DNA from: JBBTWG01 sp038062935
GTDB lineage: Bacteria > Patescibacteriota > Gracilibacteria > UBA1369 > UBA12463
Direction: 5' to 3'
Length of the DNA: 17,384 nucleotides
NCBI GenBank assembly: GCA_038062935.1
Contig: JBBTWG010000018.1
Location: 1-17,384 of the forward strand
In this document: one piece after another, positions 14,958 to 17,384 of the stretch
Position numbering within the stretch: the stretch's first letter is position 1
Layout: each line of letters opens with the position of its first letter
Translations under genes and position numbers: made by a program
Notes under the pieces: model-generated
Database searches by the model: none
Seen by the model: only the letters and a program-made list of their open reading frames with translations
What the model was told of the DNA's origin: nothing

Positions 14958-16111
14958 AAAGTTTTGAGAATGGTATTGTAAACTTCCTCAGTTTTTTTCA
15001 CCATGTCGCGGACGTCGAATGATTTTTTCACGAGTTTGTGACCTTCTTGGGCGAGTCGATGAGCGAGATCTTTGTTCTTCAACAAGCGGAGAATCGCGTA
15101 TGCGAGTTCACTGGATTCTGCTGGAAGGACGAGGAGTCCGGTGACGTTGTTCGTGATGATTTCTGGAATGCCACCGTTTTTGGTGGCGATAATTGGGAGT
15201 TTTGCCGCCATAGCTTCCAGGAGCACGAGACCGAACGCTTCGTTGAGACTTGGGAGTACGAACATGTCGCTGGCGGCGAGCAGATGCGGAATATTGTGCT
15301 GATATCCGAGGAGTGAAATTTCTCTTTCGAGTCCGAGTTTCTGGATTTTTTTCTCTAATACTTTTTTTTGTGGACCACTGCCGACGATGATGATCTTGAA
15401 ATCAGTGTTTTTTTCTTGAATTTTCTTGGCCGCTTCGAGCAAGTATAGAAGCCCTTTTCGTGGATGAAGTTCAGCGACCGTGATGATGACTGGAGTTTTT
15501 TCACTGACTTTGAAAATATTTTTTCTGATCTCTGCGTGATTCTCTTTTGTGAATGAAGCGAGTTGAAATTCGAATTTTTCCAGATCGATTCCGTTCGCGA
15601 TGACGGATGTTTTGTCTTTGAGTGTTGGGTAATTCTTTTCGAGAAGATCTCTGTTTTTTTCTGAGATGGCGATGAGGTGCGCGATATTTTTGATCAATTT
15701 TTTCTTGATGAAATTTTTGAGAGGGGAGAGGACGAAAGGATCGTGTTCGGTCGTGATGAGTGGTGTTTTCATGGCTTTTGCTGCCATGTATGCGTAGCGG
15801 CCGCTTGCGGGATTCCAGATGTGTGCGTGAAGGAGATTGATCTGTAAATCTTCTATTTTTTCTTTGAGTGAAAAATAATGTCGTGGATTGTGTTTGTACT
15901 TGGCGATGAGGCGCATGACGTGGACTCCCTCGTCTTTCATTTTTTTGCACCATTCGTTCAGGCGATCGTGCCTCGAGCAGAGGAGTGAAACTTCGAATTT
16001 TTCTTTGTCCAGAAATCGTGCGAGTGAAAGCATGTGACCTTCTGCGCCGCCGATTTGAGTGGTGTCGGTGTAGAGGAGGATTTTTTTCTTTTTTGAGGTT
16101 TTGAGTGGCAT
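14954..16111 (-). CDS. GT4-family glycosyltransferase
   Basis: Predicted cytosolic or membrane-associated group 1 glycosyltransferase with the GT-B fold, 385 aa. The N-terminal domain opens with a basic MPLKTSKKKK then a strand and the QIGGAE loop typical of the family. The nucleotide-sugar domain has VITVAELHPRKGL, IVGSGPQKKVLE and the E-x7-E signature NEAFGLVLLEAMA followed by ATKNGGIPEII. The family makes lipopolysaccharide, exopolysaccharide or glycolipid linkages. The substrate cannot be read from sequence. No other cell-envelope gene lies beside it. It is translationally coupled to radA (ATGA overlap), an odd partner for a sugar transferase. A TAGAAT -10 box lies 10 nt before the ATG, implying a very short leader. 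Confidence 0.88.
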   Translation of the reverse strand: MPLKTSKKKKILLYTDTTQIGGAEGHMLSLARFLDKEKFEVSLLCSRHDRLNEWCKKMKDEGVHVMRLIAKYKHNPRHYFSLKEKIEDLQINLLHAHIWNPASGRYAYMAAKAMKTPLITTEHDPFVLSPLKNFIKKKLIKNIAHLIAISEKNRDLLEKNYPTLKDKTSVIANGIDLEKFEFQLASFTKENHAEIRKNIFKVSEKTPVIITVAELHPRKGLLYLLEAAKKIQEKNTDFKIIIVGSGPQKKVLEKKIQKLGLEREISLLGYQHNIPHLLAASDMFVLPSLNEAFGLVLLEAMAAKLPIIATKNGGIPEIITNNVTGLLVLPAESSELAYAILRLLKNKDLAHRLAQEGHKLVKKSFDVRDMVKKTEEVYNTILKTL

Positions 16112-16121
16112 GGTGGGCTCT

Positions 16122-16150
16122 ATTCTAGAGGATGTGGAACTGGATTTCTA
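16122..16150 (-). promoter_or_regulatory. probable promoter of the glycosyltransferase-radA pair
   Basis: On the minus strand TAGAAA (16150-16145, 4 of 6) is followed after 17 bp by TAGAAT (16127-16122, 5 of 6). The ATG at 16111 lies 10 nt past the -10 box, so the leader would be about 3 nt. The promoter overlaps the outer arm of the structured element at 16130-16220. Confidence 0.5.
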
Positions 16151-16220
16151 CCCGGAGTTGTAGTGCTGTCTCTCTGACAATTCCATTGGGGCAATCGTGC
16201 TACCCCCATAGTTCCCATCT
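16130..16220 (+). other. multi-branched inverted-repeat element, possible structured RNA
   Basis: Within the 243 bp gene-free stretch 16112-16354, nested inverted repeats form a three-way junction. The closing stem pairs 16131-16134 plus 16136-16141 with 16210-16219 (10 bp, one bulged T at 16135). Hairpin 1 pairs 16154-16161 with 16177-16184 (8 bp including one G-U). Hairpin 2 pairs TGGGG 16187-16191 with CCCCA 16204-16208, or alternatively a GCA/TGC stem with an ATCG tetraloop. The wobble pairs (16157-16181 and 16130-16220) are G-U only in a plus-strand RNA and would be A-C mismatches on the minus strand, so the plus strand is favoured. I do not recognise a known RNA family. Confidence 0.5.
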
Positions 16221-16308
16221 GAGCGTTCCAAGCATATCTAACGGGTCATGAACAAAACCTAACATTTTTATGACAAATTTATGAACTTTTTCTAATATTT
16301 TTCTGATT

Positions 16309-16336
16309 TGCCTTCTCCGCTGCGGGTCGCTATAAT
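16309..16336 (+). promoter_or_regulatory. tRNA-Lys promoter
   Basis: TTGCCT at 16309-16314 (4 of 6), a 16 bp spacer and a perfect TATAAT at 16331-16336 lie 18 bp before the tRNA. Transcription would start near 16343, giving a short 5' leader for RNase P removal. The -10 box lies in the loop of an inverted repeat (see 16322-16350). Confidence 0.7.
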
Positions 16337-16350
16337 TCGACCGCCTTTTT
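16322..16350 (+). other. terminator-like hairpin enclosing the tRNA -10 box
   Basis: GGTCG at 16325-16329 pairs with CGACC at 16338-16342, and GC/GC continues past a bulged G (16322-16323 with 16343-16344). The loop is 8 nt and contains TATAAT, and CCTTTTTG follows. A GC-rich stem plus five T is terminator-shaped for plus-strand RNA arriving from the structured element. The same bases carry the tRNA promoter, so it may be an operator-like palindrome instead. Confidence 0.35.
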
Positions 16351-16354
16351 GTGC

Positions 16355-16430
16355 GGGCGAGTAGCTCAGTTGGTAGAGCGGCTCCCTCTTAAGGAGATGG
16401 TCCCGGGTTCGACTCCCGGCTCGCCCACCA
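16355..16430 (+). tRNA. tRNA-Lys (anticodon CTT)
   Basis: All arms fold: acceptor GGGCGAG with CTCGCCC, D-stem GCTC/GAGC, anticodon loop CTCTTAA with anticodon CTT at 16388-16390, and T-arm CCGGG-TTCGACT-CCCGG. The discriminator is A and the CCA end is encoded (16428-16430). It reads lysine AAG codons. The outermost anticodon-stem pair (positions 27 and 43) is G and A, a mismatch. A membrane-protein gene starts 8 nt after the CCA, so 3' processing of the tRNA would generate that mRNA's 5' end. Confidence 0.95.
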
Positions 16431-16438
16431 CGTATTCT

Positions 16439-17104
16439 ATGTTACAACAATTACCAAATATACTCACTTGGGCGACTATCTGGATTGTGTCTTGGGGAGT
16501 TTTCTTTTGGTTCATGCATAAAAAGAATGCTGATTACATACAGCACTTTCTTTTGACTGCAATATATTTTCTCTGTGTTGCAATTTTCACTTCTCTGATT
16601 TTCAGAGACCACATCGTTCGAGCTATTCAAAATTTTACGGCTACACCCTTCATTGTTCTTGGGTTTGTCATTTTAGCACATATTATTTTGTATATTTATA
16701 TTCCGAAATATCTTCGAGAACCAAAAGAATATTTTGAAAAATATCCAAAAAGACAATACCTGAAAATTGATAAAAGACGTTTAGTATCAAAATCTCTAGA
16801 CATTTTATCTCAGCAAATATTTGTTGTTCTACTTGTGATGTTTTTACAAGATGCCAGTTTATCGCTTCACCAGATCATTATTGCCTTCGCAATCATTTTT
16901 GGTCTTGTTCATGCGCCGTTAATTGTAGTTGAGCGTGGGACATGGCCATCTTGGTACTTTACTGTGTTTTCTATTTTATCTGCTATTATTTTCCCAACCT
17001 TAATTCTCAAAGTTCAATATGGTTTTGTGTATAGCTATATAGTTCATTGGGTATTTTATACATTCACAGCAGTGGGTTTCTGGCTCATTTTTCCAAAACG
17101 TTAA
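16439..17104 (+). CDS. polytopic membrane protein, CPBP-like but lacking the catalytic Glu pair
   Basis: A 221 aa protein with about seven hydrophobic segments (near 8-26, 35-55, 68-88, 125-138, 146-165, 173-192, 197-217) and a basic loop at 89-119. The order of motifs recalls CPBP (Abi) intramembrane proteases: a residue pair in a helix, then FxxxH, then a later His. FGLVH (154-158) and His203 are present, but where the family has EExxxR there is QQIFVV (125-130). A proteolytic role is therefore doubtful, and the link to the family itself is tentative. The ATG at 16439 is 8 nt after the tRNA CCA. The open frame extends upstream through the tRNA, but that part is not protein. It is probably transcribed with the tRNA and followed after 13 bp by the VTT-like gene. 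Confidence 0.6.
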   Translation: MLQQLPNILTWATIWIVSWGVFFWFMHKKNADYIQHFLLTAIYFLCVAIFTSLIFRDHIVRAIQNFTATPFIVLGFVILAHIILYIYIPKYLREPKEYFEKYPKRQYLKIDKRRLVSKSLDILSQQIFVVLLVMFLQDASLSLHQIIIAFAIIFGLVHAPLIVVERGTWPSWYFTVFSILSAIIFPTLILKVQYGFVYSYIVHWVFYTFTAVGFWLIFPKR

Positions 17105-17117
17105 GAAAATCAAAACT

Positions 17118-17330
17118 ATGATTTCCAAAAAACTTAAAATTCTTGAATATTCTTGGTTTATTATAGTAATTTTACTTTTTGTGGTTTCAGTACAGATGAT
17201 AAAAAGTGGTTCCTTGGTAAATCAAATTGATTCTTTCGGTATTTTGGCGCCTGTTATTTTTGTTCTATTGAAAATATCAACTTTAGTTATAGCACCCTTG
17301 GGAGGCACTCCACTTTATTTTATTGCCGGC
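17118..17330 (+). pseudogene. VTT/DedA-like (TVP38/TMEM64) membrane protein, 5' part only
   Basis: The ATG at 17118 opens a frame with a first membrane segment (YSWFIIVILLFVVSVQMI) and a second that looks like the start of a VTT domain: GILAPVIFVLL, then IAPLGGTPLYFIAGW. In that family a long re-entrant and membrane region should follow this Gly-rich loop, giving roughly 200 aa. Here the frame continues for only about 15 unrelated hydrophilic residues and stops at 17381 (TAG). The homology loss coincides with 17331, where IS3-like terminal sequence begins. The gene therefore looks interrupted by insertion. A frameshift or an assembly join would look the same from this window. VTT proteins are thought to act in lipid or undecaprenyl-phosphate transport. 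Confidence 0.5.
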
Positions 17331-17384
17331 TGGCAGGTACCCCATATATTGGACACGCAACTTAAACAGTTGCACAATTAGTCC
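17331..17384. mobile_element. possible IS3-family terminal end (partial, runs off the window)
   Basis: From 17331 the sequence begins TGG, has TACCCC at 17338-17343, TATATT at 17345-17350 and GGACACGC at 17351-17358. As I recall them, IS3-family ends start with TG, have a C-run near position 9-12 and carry GGACA or TGGACACG about 20 bases in. The match is by memory, not by search. No transposase frame fits in the 54 bases present, and no target duplication or second end can be seen. Confidence 0.4.

Noticed and set aside
16132..16251. 39-codon plus-strand open frame (and a similar short minus-strand frame) within the structured element
   Set aside because: Ser-rich with no domain, no start signals, and open on both strands, which fits a structured non-coding segment better than a peptide gene. 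Not excluded as a small ORF.
16130..16300. Possible 5S rRNA, tmRNA, SRP RNA, RNase P RNA or hammerhead ribozyme
   Set aside because: A loose likeness to the 3' half of 5S rRNA was seen on the minus strand, but the conserved 5S core, tmRNA T-arm, SRP tetraloop region, RNase P P4 and hammerhead core motifs are all missing.
16349..16438. N-terminal extension of the membrane protein starting MCGRVAQLVERLP
   Set aside because: It is the translation of tRNA-Lys, a familiar artefact. The real start is the ATG at 16439.
1..17384. CRISPR array, prophage or defence system
   Set aside because: No regularly spaced repeats, Cas, phage structural or toxin-antitoxin proteins were found in any frame.

Overview
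The window is a dense, roughly 42-45% G+C (by eye) bacterial chromosome segment with 14 intact protein genes, one tRNA gene and one gene that appears cut at the right edge. It uses the standard code: the glycosyltransferase/radA junction is an ATGA overlap and the aroA-aroK fusion ends in TGA, so UGA is a stop, while RF1 (prfA) serves the many TAA/TAG stops. I favour a Patescibacteria (CPR) genome, possibly of the Peregrinibacteria type. The reasons are the very short spacers, the absence of Shine-Dalgarno (SD) sequences before any start, and a large Cys-rich repeat protein of a kind I associate with CPR genomes. This placement is an inference from one window and needs a phylogeny.

Layout. 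(1) 1-4934, plus strand: gyrB, then a translation cassette rpsU-prmC-prfA (ribosomal protein bS21, the methyltransferase for release factors, and RF1), then an alpha/beta hydrolase of unknown role coupled to prfA by a TAATG junction. (2) 4924-10113, minus strand: aromatic operon aroF-aroB-aroA/aroK fusion-nadB, transcribed right to left. It carries shikimate-pathway steps 1, 2, 5 and 6, ending with L-aspartate oxidase. (3) 10349-12816, minus strand: the Cys-rich zinc-ribbon protein followed 2 bp later by tyrA, closed by a strong intrinsic terminator at 10221-10255 that separates it from the aro operon. (4) 12833-13636, plus strand: tatD, divergent from the zinc-ribbon gene across only 16 bp. 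(5) 13647-16111, minus strand: a GT4 glycosyltransferase and radA, translationally coupled. (6) 16112-16354: a gene-free stretch holding a multi-branched inverted-repeat fold and the tRNA promoter. (7) 16355-17384, plus strand: tRNA-Lys(CTT), a membrane protein starting 8 nt after the tRNA, and a VTT/DedA-like membrane protein that loses homology at 17331, where sequence resembling an IS3-family end begins.

How the genes work together: AroF, AroB and the AroA-AroK fusion supply most of the route to chorismate, and TyrA takes prephenate towards tyrosine. AroQ/AroD, AroE, AroC and PheA are not in the window. PrmC would methylate the GGQ glutamine of the RF1 encoded next to it. NadB makes iminoaspartate for NAD synthesis, but nadA and nadC are not here.

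Most notable points: the bookended Cys-rich protein; an operon order matching the first three domains of the fungal AROM protein; frequent -10 boxes 5-11 nt from start codons with no SD anywhere (leaderless-type expression); the structured intergenic element at 16130-16220; and the probable IS junction at the right edge.
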